Assembly (NCBI RefSeq): GCF_030238365.1
Contig: NZ_JASSOT010000059.1
Span: 20,723 to 84,722, forward strand
Direction: 5' to 3'
Length of the DNA stretch: 64,000 nt
From: Lelliottia wanjuensis
GTDB taxonomy: Bacteria > Pseudomonadota > Gammaproteobacteria > Enterobacterales > Enterobacteriaceae
The position numbers and the translations under genes were made by a program. The first letter of the stretch is position 1; each line of letters starts with the position of its first letter. Positions 1 through 9,920 of the stretch are shown here, one piece after another. The notes below the pieces were generated by a model. It was not told where the DNA came from. It made no database searches and saw only the letters and a list, made by a program, of their open reading frames with translations.

Positions 1-427
1 GCATGGCGATCCAGTTTTTGTCATACACCGGCAGACGCGGAATAAACAGGCTGTAGAAGGAGTAGAGGATCAGGAAACCGCCGAGACCGATTTTCATGAT
101 GTGATCGGGCAGATAAGAGAGCGCGTAAATGCCGACCGGGATCCCGGCAAAGGAGAACAGAATCAGCACCAGCGCTGATTTCCACTGCGTCTCTTTGCGC
201 GAGAGCCAGGTGGCGTACAGCGCCGTCGCCGTGCCGACAATTACCGACATCGGTGCCGCCATTTTCAGCGGCAGGAGCAGGGTAATCAGCGGCATGGTGG
301 TGAGTGCGCCGCCGAAACCGGCGCAGATCCCAACGAAGGTGTACATAAACATAATGGCAATCACGATAGCCATCACGCCGTAATCCAGAGGCACACCGTC
401 TGGAGTAAACAGAGTAAAGAAGTCCAT
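1..427 (-). CDS. TauE/SafE-family membrane permease (3' end cut by window)
   Basis: Reading frame from an ATG at 427 runs off the left edge, giving about 142 N-terminal residues. They are strongly hydrophobic, with a glycine-rich early segment (GICAGFGGALTTMPL) and further membrane spans, the pattern of TauE/SafE-type anion exporters. A ribosome site (AAGGAAAG) sits just before the start, and the gap to the yihQ stop is 14 nt, so it is the last visible cistron of the sulfoquinovose operon. In E. coli the transporters yihP and yihO occupy this position. The family is linked to export of sulfite and organosulfonates, so a role in exporting the C3-sulfonate product or importing sulfoquinovose is inferred from context. 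The C-terminal half is outside the window. Confidence 0.8.
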   Translation of the reverse strand, partial: MDFFTLFTPDGVPLDYGVMAIVIAIMFMYTFVGICAGFGGALTTMPLITLLLPLKMAAPMSVIVGTATALYATWLSRKETQWKSALVLILFSFAGIPVGIYALSYLPDHIMKIGLGGFLILYSFYSLFIPRLPVYDKNWIAM

Positions 428-441
428 GTTCTTTCCTTGAA

Positions 442-2469
442 TTACAGAGCGATAAGCTGGTCGAACAGCTTGCGCCATTCACTGTTAGCCCGATAAAAGA
501 CCGGCGGCTGGCCCAATGGCGCCTGCACCGTCACTTCTCCGCCGGTGTACTCTTCTCCCGTCCAGGCGTGGATCCAGCTGTCCTGCGGAAGATAAAGCGT
601 CCAGTCGCGGCGAGCTTCTTCATGCACGGGCGCGACCAGCAGATCGCGGCCAAACAGATACTGATATTTCAGGGAATAGGTTTGCGCGTCATCCTCGTAA
701 TGCAGGAACAGCGGGCGCATCACCGGCAGGCCGCGTTTCGCGTTCTGCGCCACGGCGTCTTTGATGTAGGGCTTCAGGGTGGTGAAGATGGATGTCATTC
801 GGGCGAAGTGATCGATAGTTTCTGCGTCGCTGTCGAACTGCCAGTTATCGCCAGGGCGGTTCCCCTCATGGGTGCGCATCATCGGCGTGAAGGCGCTGAA
901 ATCGCACCAGCGCAGCAGGAGCTCTTTGCTGCGTTTCATCTCGAATAAAGTGGTGTAACCGCCGATATCGCTGTGATGCAGACCGTGCCCGGTCATCGCC
1001 AGCGACAGCGCCGCCGGAACCACTGACGCCAGGCCGTCGTCCAGACTCCAGTCCACGTTCTGATCGCCCGCCCACATCATCACCGAATGCTTCTGGCTCC
1101 CGGTGTAACCCGCGCGCATAAAGAACAGGATCTCGCCGAGCTTGCCGGTCTCTTCCAGCGCCTCGTAATTACACTTCGCCCACAGGGCAGGCCAGGCGTT
1201 ATGCATGATCTCGGCGCTCACGCCGTTGTGCAGGAAGGTGTCGGTAGGCAGATACTCGCCAAAGTCCGCCATCCAGCCGCCGCAGCCGAGTTCGATCAGG
1301 TTACGTTTGATGACCTCTTTGTACCAGTCGTAGGCTTCCGGGTTGGTCAGGTCGATCACGCCCGCGTAAAACTCGCCGAACTCGACGTGATAGTCTTTGC
1401 CGTCGGCATCTTTGGTCAGATAGCCGCGTGTCGCTGCCTCTTCGCAGAGATCTTTATCGCTGGCAACGTACGGGTTGATGTAGGAGAGGAACTGCACGCC
1501 TTCGCGTTTCCACTGCGGGATGCGCTCATCAAGCTGCGGATAAAGCTCGCGGTTCCATTTCCAGTTCCACATCACGCGCTTGCCGAACGAGGTCATGCGG
1601 ATGCCGGACCAGTCCTGCGCCCAGATGCCGTTCACCTTCACGCCGCCGTTACGCATCGTATCGAGCTTTTGCTGGCACACCTCGGTCCCGCCCTGAACGC
1701 CCAGCGTCACGCCGTCGTAAACCCAGTCCGGCAGCTCCGGCTGTCGGCCCAGTAATCCGCTCAGTTTTTCCAGCAGATCGACATAGGTTTCAGCACAGTC
1801 GAAGCGCAGCGTGGCGTTATCCTCCCAGAACGCCAGCTCGTGGAAATCAGGATCGCTGAAGTCAAAATTCATGTAGCAGCTGTTATCGACGTGGCAGTAA
1901 TACTTTTGCGTGCTGACGAAGGTCGGCTGGGGGAAGAAGGTCCAGTAATAATCCCCGCCCGCATTCTCTTTGCAGTCGGCAAGCCAGGTGACGAGGGTCT
2001 GTTTGTTACGCCCCACGCCCTGTTCGCTGGTCCACAGCGGGAAAGGTTTGCCGCGCAGATCGAAATATGAAAACTGCTCGCCGCAGCCATAGATATGGTC
2101 CGCTGGCTGCGCCGCCAGTCTCAGCCAGATGCGGTTATGGCTGGGAAGCTCGTTTTTGAGTTTCAGCTCAAGGCGGCCCTGTTTATCCGTGCCGACCAGC
2201 AAGGTGGCGCTCACCGCATCCCCGCGGGTAAAACGAATCGTCCAGCCTGCGCCTTGCGCTGTGACCGTCGCATCCGTCAGGGCAATCTTCTCGTTGAGTT
2301 TGTCTTTGATGCTGAAGTTGCCGCGAAACATCTCAATATCTGCCGCGCCCGAACCCATCCACAGGCAAGGCGATTGCGGCGTGTGGCACAGGATCAGGCG
2401 GTCCTGAAACGACAGGCTAAAACCATCGTCACGGGTTATCACTTTCACATCAGGGTATTGCGAAGCCAT
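442..2469 (-). CDS. yihQ: Sulfoquinovosidase, GH31
   Basis: A 675-residue glycoside hydrolase family 31 enzyme that releases sulfoquinovose from its glycosides, such as sulfoquinovosyl glycerol from plant sulfolipid. The nucleophile Asp402 lies in WMADFGEY and the acid/base Asp469 in WAGDQN. The sulfonate-binding residues known from E. coli YihQ (Gln288, Arg301, Trp304) are present with a constant shift of three: Gln285 in AQDWSG, Arg298 and Trp301 in KRVMWNW. This separates it from ordinary alpha-glucosidases. It has no signal peptide and is cytoplasmic. It lies 38 nt after yihR in a five-gene run. Length (E. coli 678) and residues make the call secure. Confidence 0.97.
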   Translation of the reverse strand: MASQYPDVKVITRDDGFSLSFQDRLILCHTPQSPCLWMGSGAADIEMFRGNFSIKDKLNEKIALTDATVTAQGAGWTIRFTRGDAVSATLLVGTDKQGRLELKLKNELPSHNRIWLRLAAQPADHIYGCGEQFSYFDLRGKPFPLWTSEQGVGRNKQTLVTWLADCKENAGGDYYWTFFPQPTFVSTQKYYCHVDNSCYMNFDFSDPDFHELAFWEDNATLRFDCAETYVDLLEKLSGLLGRQPELPDWVYDGVTLGVQGGTEVCQQKLDTMRNGGVKVNGIWAQDWSGIRMTSFGKRVMWNWKWNRELYPQLDERIPQWKREGVQFLSYINPYVASDKDLCEEAATRGYLTKDADGKDYHVEFGEFYAGVIDLTNPEAYDWYKEVIKRNLIELGCGGWMADFGEYLPTDTFLHNGVSAEIMHNAWPALWAKCNYEALEETGKLGEILFFMRAGYTGSQKHSVMMWAGDQNVDWSLDDGLASVVPAALSLAMTGHGLHHSDIGGYTTLFEMKRSKELLLRWCDFSAFTPMMRTHEGNRPGDNWQFDSDAETIDHFARMTSIFTTLKPYIKDAVAQNAKRGLPVMRPLFLHYEDDAQTYSLKYQYLFGRDLLVAPVHEEARRDWTLYLPQDSWIHAWTGEEYTGGEVTVQAPLGQPPVFYRANSEWRKLFDQLIAL

Positions 2470-2507
2470 TTTGACCTCCGTTGTAGGGTAAGGGTTCTTT
2501 GTTTTAG

Positions 2508-3377
2508 TTATTCGCAGCCAATTTCAAAGCTCATCTGATGGGCGTCGCCCGGTCCGAGGACCACCAGGTCAACGCCTGAGTTAAAGGCATCCGGCGGACA
2601 GCTCATCGGTTCCACCGCAAGGCCTCTTCGTTCCAGCTTTTCGCCGGAGTAAATCTGGATCCACGGCTGGTTCGAGCGCAGCCAAACGGCCATCGCGCTT
2701 TGCGGGTCCGTTAACCTGACTTCCCAGCGAGACCCGACGTCCAACGGGTGAAAGGTGTGGTCGATCTGCGTCGAGCCGATGGTGCGCGGTGCCTGGAAAT
2801 CCAGTTCCCTGACCGCGCCGCGCGTTGATGTCGGAACGTCAAAAATATCGCAGGCGGGCAGCTGCAACTCGCAGCGGTCGATAGGCTGCTGATTGCAGGT
2901 CAGATAGGGGTGAACGCCTGCGCCATAAGGCGCAGCACGATCCCCGAGATTTTTGCTGAGAATACGGGCGCTCAGGCCCGCAGACTCAACCAGCTGGTAA
3001 GTGATCTCAGCGGCAAGCATAAAAGGGTAGCCGTAGGTCGGCGGCAAAAAGGCCGTCAGCGTAACGCTTGAGGGCGTCTGCCCGGCAATCTGCCAGTTCT
3101 GCCATGCCAGCAGCCCATGGATCGCCGTATTCGAGGCGCGATCGTTGATGGCGGGCGTCAGCGTTTCACCGTCGAACGTATAGCGGCCATCCGTGATGCG
3201 GTTGGGCCAGGGAATCAGGACTTTTCCCAGATGGGCTAACGGCATCTCTTCCGGCGCGTGCGGGATCACAAGGTGACGCCCACGATGCGTCAGGGAAGCC
3301 AGCCCAGCGCCCACGGTGACGATTTCAGCCCGGTAATCGCCCGCATTCAGGACGAGGGTTTTGCCACTTTTATGCAT
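2508..3377 (-). CDS. yihR: Sulfoquinovose mutarotase (aldose 1-epimerase family)
   Basis: A 289-residue protein of the aldose 1-epimerase/GalM fold, which interconverts the anomers of sulfoquinovose before isomerisation. The family's general acid His is visible in GAGVHPYL and the C-terminal general base Glu in AVEPMSCPPDAFN. The start at 3377 is preceded by AGGAGAAGGG. It lies 15 nt downstream of yihS and 38 nt upstream of yihQ. Substrate assignment rests on the operon; fold assignment rests on the motifs. Confidence 0.93.
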   Translation of the reverse strand: MHKSGKTLVLNAGDYRAEIVTVGAGLASLTHRGRHLVIPHAPEEMPLAHLGKVLIPWPNRITDGRYTFDGETLTPAINDRASNTAIHGLLAWQNWQIAGQTPSSVTLTAFLPPTYGYPFMLAAEITYQLVESAGLSARILSKNLGDRAAPYGAGVHPYLTCNQQPIDRCELQLPACDIFDVPTSTRGAVRELDFQAPRTIGSTQIDHTFHPLDVGSRWEVRLTDPQSAMAVWLRSNQPWIQIYSGEKLERRGLAVEPMSCPPDAFNSGVDLVVLGPGDAHQMSFEIGCE

Positions 3378-3392
3378 GCCCTTCTCCTGGAA

Positions 3393-4634
3393 TTACTTCG
3401 CGTTGCAGTCCAGCAGCCCGGCCGCGACGGCAGGTGCAAGACCCGGAGCGAGCGGCAGACGCGGGATCACCAGGCAGTGCAGCAGATGGTAAATATCCTG
3501 CTTGCCGTCCCAGACTTTGGTGGTCACTTCGTTGTTGGTATCCAGCTCCTGCCACCACGAGCCATTTTCGTAGTCCATCAGGTACTTTATGCAGTACTCC
3601 CACCAGGTCAGATACCAGGCTTCATACTGCGGATCGCCGGTGACGGTATAGAGCGCGTAGGCTGTTCCCATGGCTTCGACGATCGGCCAGCGCACGCGTT
3701 CGCGGACGATAGGTTTGCCGTCCCAGTCGACGGTGTAGACGATCCCGTCCGCGCCGTCCGGTGCCCAGGCATCACGAATGGTGGCGTGGAAAAGGCCTTT
3801 CGCATCTTCCAGCAGCCATTCCGGCGGGGTTTCAAAGCGTGCTTCCAGGGCTGCACGCAGATGCAGCATCAGGCGGCCCCACTCGATCCAGTGGCCCGGC
3901 GTACCGCCGTAAGCGCGGAAACGGTGCGCCGGATTGTCTTTGTTGTAATCGCGAATCGGGTTCCAGTCGGTGTCGAAATGTTCGTTAACGCGATACTCCC
4001 CTTTGCGGGCGACATCGTGAATAATCACCGAGGCAACGCGCAGGGCGCGGTCCAGCCATTTGCGGTCGTGGGTGACGTCATAGACAATCAGGAAGGCTTC
4101 AACGGCGTGCATATTGGCGTTGCCGCCGCGGTAATCCTCGGTTTTGCTGAAGGCTTCATCCCAGGATTCCAGGCACATCTGCTCCTGTTCGCTCCAGAAA
4201 TACTTCTCGATAACCTCGATGGCGTCATCCAGCAGCTGGCGCGCTTGCGGATGGCCCGTCGTCACGGCGCTGGCCGCACCGAGTAACACGAAGAAGTGCT
4301 GATAGCCCTGCTTGGAGGCATCGATAACGCCTTCGTCGTTCACGCAGGCGTACCAGCCGCCATACTCTTTATCGCGCAGCGCACCGTTCAGGGCATTAAT
4401 CCCGTGCTCCACCAGGGCATACGCGCCAGGGCGGCCCATCGCGGCGGCCACGGCGTAGACGTGCAGCATGCGAGCGGTGATCCACAGATGCGTCCCCATA
4501 TCCGTTTTCACCTGCCCGGTATTACCCAGCCAGCCAAAACCGGTCGGAACGGCGGCGTTTTTGCCAAAATCAAAAATGCGATCGGTCTCTTGTTCCAGCC
4601 AGCGGTTGTGGCTCAGTGTGTTAAACCATTTCAT
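3393..4634 (-). CDS. yihS: Sulfoquinovose isomerase
   Basis: 413 residues, identical in length to E. coli YihS, an alpha/alpha-barrel aldose-ketose isomerase related to N-acylglucosamine 2-epimerases. It converts sulfoquinovose to sulfofructose. The three active-site histidines known from E. coli fall at the same numbers: His176 ([10 protein letters not shown]), His248 (GTPGHWIEW) and His383 (IYHLLHC). It is the third cistron of the yihUTSRQ run, 15 nt from each neighbour, and cytoplasmic. Confidence 0.97.
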   Translation of the reverse strand: MKWFNTLSHNRWLEQETDRIFDFGKNAAVPTGFGWLGNTGQVKTDMGTHLWITARMLHVYAVAAAMGRPGAYALVEHGINALNGALRDKEYGGWYACVNDEGVIDASKQGYQHFFVLLGAASAVTTGHPQARQLLDDAIEVIEKYFWSEQEQMCLESWDEAFSKTEDYRGGNANMHAVEAFLIVYDVTHDRKWLDRALRVASVIIHDVARKGEYRVNEHFDTDWNPIRDYNKDNPAHRFRAYGGTPGHWIEWGRLMLHLRAALEARFETPPEWLLEDAKGLFHATIRDAWAPDGADGIVYTVDWDGKPIVRERVRWPIVEAMGTAYALYTVTGDPQYEAWYLTWWEYCIKYLMDYENGSWWQELDTNNEVTTKVWDGKQDIYHLLHCLVIPRLPLAPGLAPAVAAGLLDCNAK

Positions 4635-4649
4635 TGTTCAATCCCTCTT

Positions 4650-5525
4650 TCAGCGACTTGCCATCATTTCGTCAACAATCTCACCCAAACGCTGCAGTTT
4701 TGGCACAGAGACATCGCGCAGCATCAGCTCCGTGTCCGGCAGACCCACCACGGACGACCACACGGCGCGACCAGCCAGGAAGCCGGAGGCGCCCGCCTGC
4801 ATCGCCACGCGTACGGCGCGCGGGAAGAGTTTGTCATCAACGCCGGAAGAGAGGATCACCCACGGCATCGCGATCTGCTCATTCAGCTTTTGCGAGGCGG
4901 CCAGCAGCTCTTGCTGCGTGCCTTTTCCGAACAGCGGCATTTCGACTTTGTAGAGATCGGCCCCGCTATCACCCAGCTCTTTCGCCGCATCGATGATGGC
5001 CTGCTCACGGTTGAATGCCGCGCTGCGGCGCGGTGGGCGCACCACCGGTTCAATGATGCTGAGCAGCCCCTGGCTGTGACACAGCTGATTAAAGGCTTTT
5101 ACCATCTCAAGGCGCTGCTGCGGATCTTCATCGCTGCGCCACAACACCAGCAGTTTCAGCGCTTTGCCGCCGTCGCGTCGTACCGCCTGGGCATCGATGC
5201 TTTTATCAATAACGACGCTGTCGACCGGAAGTCCGTTCCCCGGAATAAATTCATCGGCGGCGACAATCATCGCGCAGCTTTTGGCGACGGCGTGTTGCTC
5301 GACGATCTGGCGATAGCAAAACTGCTGATCGACCAGGATGGCCGAGGCGTAAGGCGAGAGGATTTTTGCCGCGTTGACTTTGAAATCCGTTAAATGCTGG
5401 TCGGTGACCGGCAGTTTTTCGCCCGCAGCGGCAAACATCAGGCGCATCGCTTCACGCTGATCGACGGCCAGCATGGCGAAACCGCCGGAAGGTCGGGTGA
5501 TATCTTTCAGGGTATAAGGGGTCAT
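4650..5525 (-). CDS. yihT: Sulfofructose-1-phosphate aldolase (class I)
   Basis: A 291-residue class I aldolase that splits 6-deoxy-6-sulfofructose-1-phosphate into dihydroxyacetone phosphate and sulfolactaldehyde. The Schiff-base lysine is Lys193 in [13 protein letters not shown], the same number as in E. coli YihT. The N-terminal [10 protein letters not shown] segment matches the family. It lies 16 nt after yihU and 15 nt before yihS, so it is probably translated from the same message. Confidence 0.96.
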   Translation of the reverse strand: MTPYTLKDITRPSGGFAMLAVDQREAMRLMFAAAGEKLPVTDQHLTDFKVNAAKILSPYASAILVDQQFCYRQIVEQHAVAKSCAMIVAADEFIPGNGLPVDSVVIDKSIDAQAVRRDGGKALKLLVLWRSDEDPQQRLEMVKAFNQLCHSQGLLSIIEPVVRPPRRSAAFNREQAIIDAAKELGDSGADLYKVEMPLFGKGTQQELLAASQKLNEQIAMPWVILSSGVDDKLFPRAVRVAMQAGASGFLAGRAVWSSVVGLPDTELMLRDVSVPKLQRLGEIVDEMMASR

Positions 5526-5541
5526 TCTTCAGTCCTTTTCA

Positions 5542-6432
5542 TTAACGTGTGTGGTTCAGCCCGGCAGACGCCCGAACTTGCTCGAGAATCGCGGTCCAGT
5601 CTTCGCGGCCGCGTCCGGCGGCGCGCGCCTGGTTGTAAACTTCACGGGAAGCTGCCCCGAGCGGCATCGGGACGTGCAGCTGGTTAGCGACATCCAGCGC
5701 AATCCCCAGATCTTTATGGGCAAGGTCGATCATGAACGCCGGAGAAAGATCGCCTTTCAGCACTTTGTTCGGCCAGGAGGTGGTGAAATGGCCTTTGCCG
5801 GCGGGCGTGCCGCTCATCACTTTCAGCGCCACGTCGAAAGAGAGCCCCAGGGCTTCGCATAGCACCGCGGCTTCTGCGGAAAGGGCGTTCAGGGCGATAC
5901 TCATGTAGTTGTTGATGAGCTTGACGCGGATCCCCATGCCGGGACCGCCCGCGTTGATGAGTTCACTCCCCATCGCCATCAGCACCGGCGTCGCGCGCTC
6001 GACCTGCGAAGGCGTGCCGCCTGCCAGCAGCAGCAAGGTTCCGGCAATGGCATGGTCAGAGGTGCGGCCGACGGGCACATCCATCATGCTCAACCCGCGC
6101 TCCGCCATCTCTGCAATGAGCTTGTCCGTTTGCAGCGGGTGAATGGTCGACATATCAATGACCAGCGCCTCGCGAGATAACCCCTGGCAAACACCGTTTT
6201 CACCAAACAGAACCGCACGAACCAAATTGCCGTTGGGCAGCATGGTGATAACAAACTCGGCGTCGCTTGCTGCATCCGCGGGCGTCGTCGCCGCTTGCGC
6301 CCCCTTTGCGACCAGCGCCTGAACCGCCTCAGGATTCACATCAAATACCTGCAGCTGGTGGCCCTGCTTAAGCAGATTGCTCGCCATCGGCGCGCCCATC
6401 TGCCCTAAACCTATAAATGCGATTGCTGACAT
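5542..6432 (-). CDS. yihU: Sulfolactaldehyde reductase
   Basis: 296 residues of the beta-hydroxyacid dehydrogenase family. It reduces 3-sulfolactaldehyde with NADH to 2,3-dihydroxypropane-1-sulfonate, the excreted end product. The N-terminal Rossmann motif is [12 protein letters not shown]; a DVPVGRTS substrate-loop segment and the catalytic lysine region ([11 protein letters not shown]) follow. The ATG at 6432 is chosen over one ten codons upstream because a strong AGGAGAGAGGA site abuts it and the protein then begins like E. coli YihU (SAIAFIG). First gene of the minus-strand sulfoquinovose run. Confidence 0.96.
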   Translation of the reverse strand: MSAIAFIGLGQMGAPMASNLLKQGHQLQVFDVNPEAVQALVAKGAQAATTPADAASDAEFVITMLPNGNLVRAVLFGENGVCQGLSREALVIDMSTIHPLQTDKLIAEMAERGLSMMDVPVGRTSDHAIAGTLLLLAGGTPSQVERATPVLMAMGSELINAGGPGMGIRVKLINNYMSIALNALSAEAAVLCEALGLSFDVALKVMSGTPAGKGHFTTSWPNKVLKGDLSPAFMIDLAHKDLGIALDVANQLHVPMPLGAASREVYNQARAAGRGREDWTAILEQVRASAGLNHTR

Positions 6433-6591
6433 TCCTCTCTCCTGCTTGTCACAAATTGTCAATTAGTGAGCGTTTGTGGTGTCTGTTTTTGATCGTATTT
6501 GTAATTTATAGTCAAAAAATAGACATGGGTCACTTTTTAAACATTTTGTGAAATTAAAATGAGAGGCATCAAAAACGCATAAGGAAAAACC
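6433..6591. promoter_or_regulatory. Divergent yihU / yihV promoter region
   Basis: 159 bp between the start codons of divergent yihU and yihV, strongly AT-rich in its right half, in contrast to the flanking genes. It must hold both promoters. In E. coli the repressor CsqR (YihW), encoded just downstream here, binds the equivalent interval and is released by sulfoquinovose. I see TGTCA repeated twice ten bases apart near yihU but no clear long palindrome, so I do not place individual operators. Confidence 0.7.
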
Positions 6592-7488
6592 ATGACTCGA
6601 ATCGTGTGTGTTGGCATCACCGTGCTGGATCGCATCTGGTATCTCAGTGATTTACCAAAGGAAGGCGGAAAGTATGTCGCGAATAACTATACGGAAGTGG
6701 GCGGTGGCCCGGCGGCGACGGCGGCAGTGGCCGCGGCAAAACTGGGCGCACAGGTGGACTTCATTGGCCGCGTGGGTGATGACGATACCGGCAACCGACT
6801 CCTCGCGGAGCTGGAGTCCCTGGGGGTCAACACCCGCTACACCCGCGTCGTGAAAGGGGCGCGCTCTTCGCAATCTGCGGTACTGGTGGATGCCAGCGGC
6901 GAGCGCATTATTGCCAACTATCCCAGCCCGGATCTCCCGGCGGAGGCGGACTGGCTGCGCGAAATCGACTTCTCTCAATGGGACGTGGTGCTGGCGGATG
7001 TGCGCTGGCACGACGGGGCAAAGCAGGCTTTTACCTGCGCACGTGAGCAGGGCGTGACGACGGTGCTGGATGCGGATATCACGCCGCAGGATATCAGCGA
7101 GCTGGTGGCCTTGAGCGATCACGCAGCCTTCTCCGCACCGGGCCTGCAGCGCCTGACCAGCCTCTCTTCACCCGTCGACGCACTGAAAAAAGCACAAACG
7201 CTCACAAATGGACATGTTTACGTCACCCAGGGCAAAGAGGGCTGTTACTGGCTTGAGGCCGGAGAGCTTTGCCATCAGCCCGGTTTTAGCGTGGAAGTGG
7301 TGGATACCACGGGCGCGGGCGACGTTTTTCATGGCGCACTGGCGGTGAGTCTGGCGCAGAAAGCGCGGGTGGCAGAGGCGGTTCAGTTTGCCAGCGCCGT
7401 TGCCGCGCTCAAGTGTACGCGTCCCGGCGGACGTGCTGGCATCCCTGACTGTGATCAAACCCGCTCTTTCTTGTCACTTTTTGTATAA
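6592..7488 (+). CDS. yihV: Sulfofructose kinase (PfkB family)
   Basis: 298 residues, the same as E. coli YihV. It phosphorylates 6-deoxy-6-sulfofructose with ATP, feeding the YihT aldolase. PfkB-family features are present: an N-terminal GGGPAATAAVAAAKLG substrate region and the C-terminal DTTGAGD anion hole with catalytic Asp244. The start is preceded by AAGGAAAAACC. It is transcribed away from yihUTSRQ and followed 34 nt later by its regulator gene. Confidence 0.96.
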   Translation: MTRIVCVGITVLDRIWYLSDLPKEGGKYVANNYTEVGGGPAATAAVAAAKLGAQVDFIGRVGDDDTGNRLLAELESLGVNTRYTRVVKGARSSQSAVLVDASGERIIANYPSPDLPAEADWLREIDFSQWDVVLADVRWHDGAKQAFTCAREQGVTTVLDADITPQDISELVALSDHAAFSAPGLQRLTSLSSPVDALKKAQTLTNGHVYVTQGKEGCYWLEAGELCHQPGFSVEVVDTTGAGDVFHGALAVSLAQKARVAEAVQFASAVAALKCTRPGGRAGIPDCDQTRSFLSLFV

Positions 7489-7522
7489 AATGCGGGGCGT
7501 GATGGTATTTCGAGGACAGCCC

Positions 7523-8323
7523 ATGAGCCTGACTGAACTGACCGGTAATCCGCGACACGATCAACTGCTGACGTTGATCGCCGATCGCGGCTACATGAAC
7601 ATTGATGAACTGGCGCAACTGCTGGATGTCTCCACGCAGACTGTGCGTCGGGATATCCGCAAACTCAGCGAGCAGGGCTTGATTACGCGCCATCACGGAG
7701 GTGCAGGCCGCGCCTCCAGCGTGGTCAATACGGCGTTTGAGCAGCGTGAAGTCTCGTTAACGGAAGAGAAGCGCGCGATCGCGGAAGCCATTGCGGACTA
7801 TATCCCGGACGGCTCGACGATTTTTATCACCATCGGCACCACTGTGGAACACGTCGCGCGTGCGCTGCTTAATCACAACCACCTGCGCATCATCACCAAC
7901 AGCCTGCGGGTGGCGCATATCCTGTATAAAAATCCGCGCTTTGAAGTGATGGTGCCGGGCGGCACGCTGCGCGCGCACAACGGCGGGATTATCGGGCCCG
8001 CCGCGACCGCGTTTGTCTCCGGTTTCCGGGCGGATTATCTGGTCACCAGCGTAGGCGCTATCGAGAGCGACGGGGCGATGATGGAGTTTGATGTCAATGA
8101 AGCCAGCGTTGTGAAAACGATGATCGCCCATTCGCGGCATGTCTTACTTGCGGCCGATCACACCAAATATCAGGCCTCGGCAGCCGTCGAAATTGGTAAT
8201 GTTTCGCAGGTCACGGCGTTGTTCACCGACGAACTTCCCGGCTCTGGGCTGCAAAGCCTGCTGAAATCCAGCAAAGTCGAACTGGTCGAAGTCAGCTCCA
8301 GCGATGAACAGCAGGCCGGTTAA
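7523..8323 (+). CDS. csqR: DeoR-family regulator of sulfoquinovose genes
   Basis: 266 residues, formerly yihW. An N-terminal DeoR winged helix-turn-helix spans about residues 15-60 (core DVSTQTVRRDIRKLSEQGL), followed by a DeoR sensor domain with an ISOCOT-like fold. The start at 7523 is taken because the protein then begins MSLTELTGNPRHDQLL as in E. coli and a GAGGAC site precedes it; an in-frame extension 45 codons upstream overlaps yihV and is unlikely. It probably represses both transcription units that diverge from 6433-6591, with sulfoquinovose or a derivative as inducer, as established for E. coli. Confidence 0.95.
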   Translation: MSLTELTGNPRHDQLLTLIADRGYMNIDELAQLLDVSTQTVRRDIRKLSEQGLITRHHGGAGRASSVVNTAFEQREVSLTEEKRAIAEAIADYIPDGSTIFITIGTTVEHVARALLNHNHLRIITNSLRVAHILYKNPRFEVMVPGGTLRAHNGGIIGPAATAFVSGFRADYLVTSVGAIESDGAMMEFDVNEASVVKTMIAHSRHVLLAADHTKYQASAAVEIGNVSQVTALFTDELPGSGLQSLLKSSKVELVEVSSSDEQQAG

Positions 8324-8338
8324 CCTCTGCATTTCCAT

Positions 8339-8361
8339 CCCCGGCGACTGATGCGTCGGGG
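8339..8361 (+). terminator. Candidate terminator after csqR
   Basis: CCCCGGCG and CGTCGGGG form an 8-bp stem (one G-U pair) with a 7-nt loop, 15 bp after the csqR stop. Only a weak T-rich tail (AGTTTCCTC) follows, so efficiency is uncertain. Confidence 0.5.
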
Positions 8362-8454
8362 AGTTTCCTCTCTTGCTCTAACCTGAATCTGGCGCATAGC
8401 CAAAGCCTCTCTTTCCCGCTACAGTTATTTCTCCACGGCGCGAAGGGGATAAAC

Positions 8455-9054
8455 ATGCTTTATATCTTTGACTTAGGAAATGTCATCGTCGATATCGATT
8501 TCAATCGAGTGCTGGGGGCATGGAGCGATTTTAGCCGTGTGCCACTGGCGACGCTTAAGCAGAATTTCACTATGGGAGAGGCGTTCCATCAGCATGAGCG
8601 GGGTGAAATCAGCGATGAAGCTTTCGCTGAAGCCATGTGTCACGAGATGGACCTGCCTTTAAGTTACGAGCAATTTGCTCACGGCTGGCAGGCGGTGTTT
8701 GTGGCGCTCCGCCCGGAGGTTGTCGACACCATGAACAAACTGCGCGAGCAGGGGCATCGCGTGGTCGTCCTGTCCAATACCAACCGTCTGCACACCACCT
8801 TCTGGCCTGACGAATACCCGCAAATCCAGGCCGTAGCGGATAAAATCTACCTGTCGCAGGAGATGGGCATGCGCAAACCCGAGGCGCGCATTTACCAGGC
8901 CGTCTTACAGGCCGAAGGTTTCTCCGCGTCCGATACGGTCTTTTTTGACGATAATGCCGATAATATAGAGGGAGCTAACCAGTTAGGTATCACGTCGATC
9001 CTGGTGACCGGGAAAGAGACGATACCGAACTACTTTGCGAAGCAGTTATGCTAA
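8455..9054 (+). CDS. yihX: Alpha-D-glucose-1-phosphate phosphatase (HAD)
   Basis: 199 residues, equal to E. coli YihX, a HAD-superfamily phosphatase that dephosphorylates alpha-glucose-1-phosphate. The nucleophile Asp6 lies in the N-terminal [11 protein letters not shown] motif, the threonine/serine motif is VVLSNTN, the lysine is in [10 protein letters not shown] and the metal-binding acidic motif is FFDDNADN. A strong AAGGGG site precedes the ATG. Its last 7 nt overlap yihY. Confidence 0.96.
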   Translation: MLYIFDLGNVIVDIDFNRVLGAWSDFSRVPLATLKQNFTMGEAFHQHERGEISDEAFAEAMCHEMDLPLSYEQFAHGWQAVFVALRPEVVDTMNKLREQGHRVVVLSNTNRLHTTFWPDEYPQIQAVADKIYLSQEMGMRKPEARIYQAVLQAEGFSASDTVFFDDNADNIEGANQLGITSILVTGKETIPNYFAKQLC

Positions 9055-9920
9055 AAACCGTTCATCAAAAAGCCACTCATCATACGCGTCCGTTTCGGGC
9101 GTGGATCAAACTGCTCTGGCAGCGCATCGATGAGGACAACATGACCACGCTGGCGGGCAACCTCGCCTACGTGTCGTTGCTCTCACTGGTGCCGCTGGTG
9201 GCGGTGATTTTTGCCTTGTTCTCTGCCTTCCCAATGTTTGCCGACGTCAGCCTGCAGCTGCGGCATTTCGTTTTTGCCAACTTTATTCCCGCTACCGGGG
9301 ATGTGATTCAGGGCTACATCGAGCAGTTCGTGGCGAACTCCAGCAAGATGACCGCCGTGGGCGCATGTGGCTTAATCGTCACGGCGCTGCTGCTGATGTA
9401 CGCCATCGATAGCGCGCTGAACACCATCTGGCACAGTAAAAAGGCGCGGCCTAAAGTTTACTCCTTTGCCGTGTACTGGATGATCCTGACGCTGGGGCCG
9501 CTGCTGGCCGGGGCCAGTCTGGCGATCAGCTCTTATCTCCTGTCGTTACGCTGGGCGAGCGATTTGAACAGCGTGATCGACAACGTGTTACGCATCTTCC
9601 CGCTGATCCTCTCCTGGCTCTCTTTCTGGCTGCTTTACAGCGTGGTCCCGACCACGCGCGTGCCCAACCGGGACGCCATTGTCGGCGCGCTGGTAGCGGC
9701 GGTCCTCTTCGAGCTGGGCAAGAAAGGATTCGCGGTCTACATCACCATGTTCCCCTCTTACCAGCTGATTTATGGCGTGCTGGCGGTGATCCCGATTTTG
9801 TTTGTCTGGGTGTACTGGACCTGGTGTATCGTCTTGCTAGGTGCCGAAATAACTGTCACTCTCGGTGAATACCGCAAACTCAAACAAGCCGCAGAACAAG
9901 AAGAAGCAGAACAACCATGA
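9048..9920 (+). CDS. yihY: YihY/BrkB-family inner-membrane protein
   Basis: 290 residues with about six hydrophobic segments, the first beginning near residue 40 ([21 protein letters not shown]) after a basic cytoplasmic start, and a charged, Glu-rich C-terminal tail. It belongs to the YihY/UPF0761 (RbnN/BrkB-like) family, whose function is not settled; earlier claims that it is ribonuclease BN are no longer accepted. It overlaps yihX by 7 nt and dtd by 4 nt (ATGA), so translation is probably coupled. Confidence 0.94.
   Translation: MLKTVHQKATHHTRPFRAWIKLLWQRIDEDNMTTLAGNLAYVSLLSLVPLVAVIFALFSAFPMFADVSLQLRHFVFANFIPATGDVIQGYIEQFVANSSKMTAVGACGLIVTALLLMYAIDSALNTIWHSKKARPKVYSFAVYWMILTLGPLLAGASLAISSYLLSLRWASDLNSVIDNVLRIFPLILSWLSFWLLYSVVPTTRVPNRDAIVGALVAAVLFELGKKGFAVYITMFPSYQLIYGVLAVIPILFVWVYWTWCIVLLGAEITVTLGEYRKLKQAAEQEEAEQP

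Noticed and set aside
3258..4286. Plus-strand open frame opposite yihS and yihR
   Set aside because: Crosses two convincingly assigned genes on the other strand and has no family resemblance.
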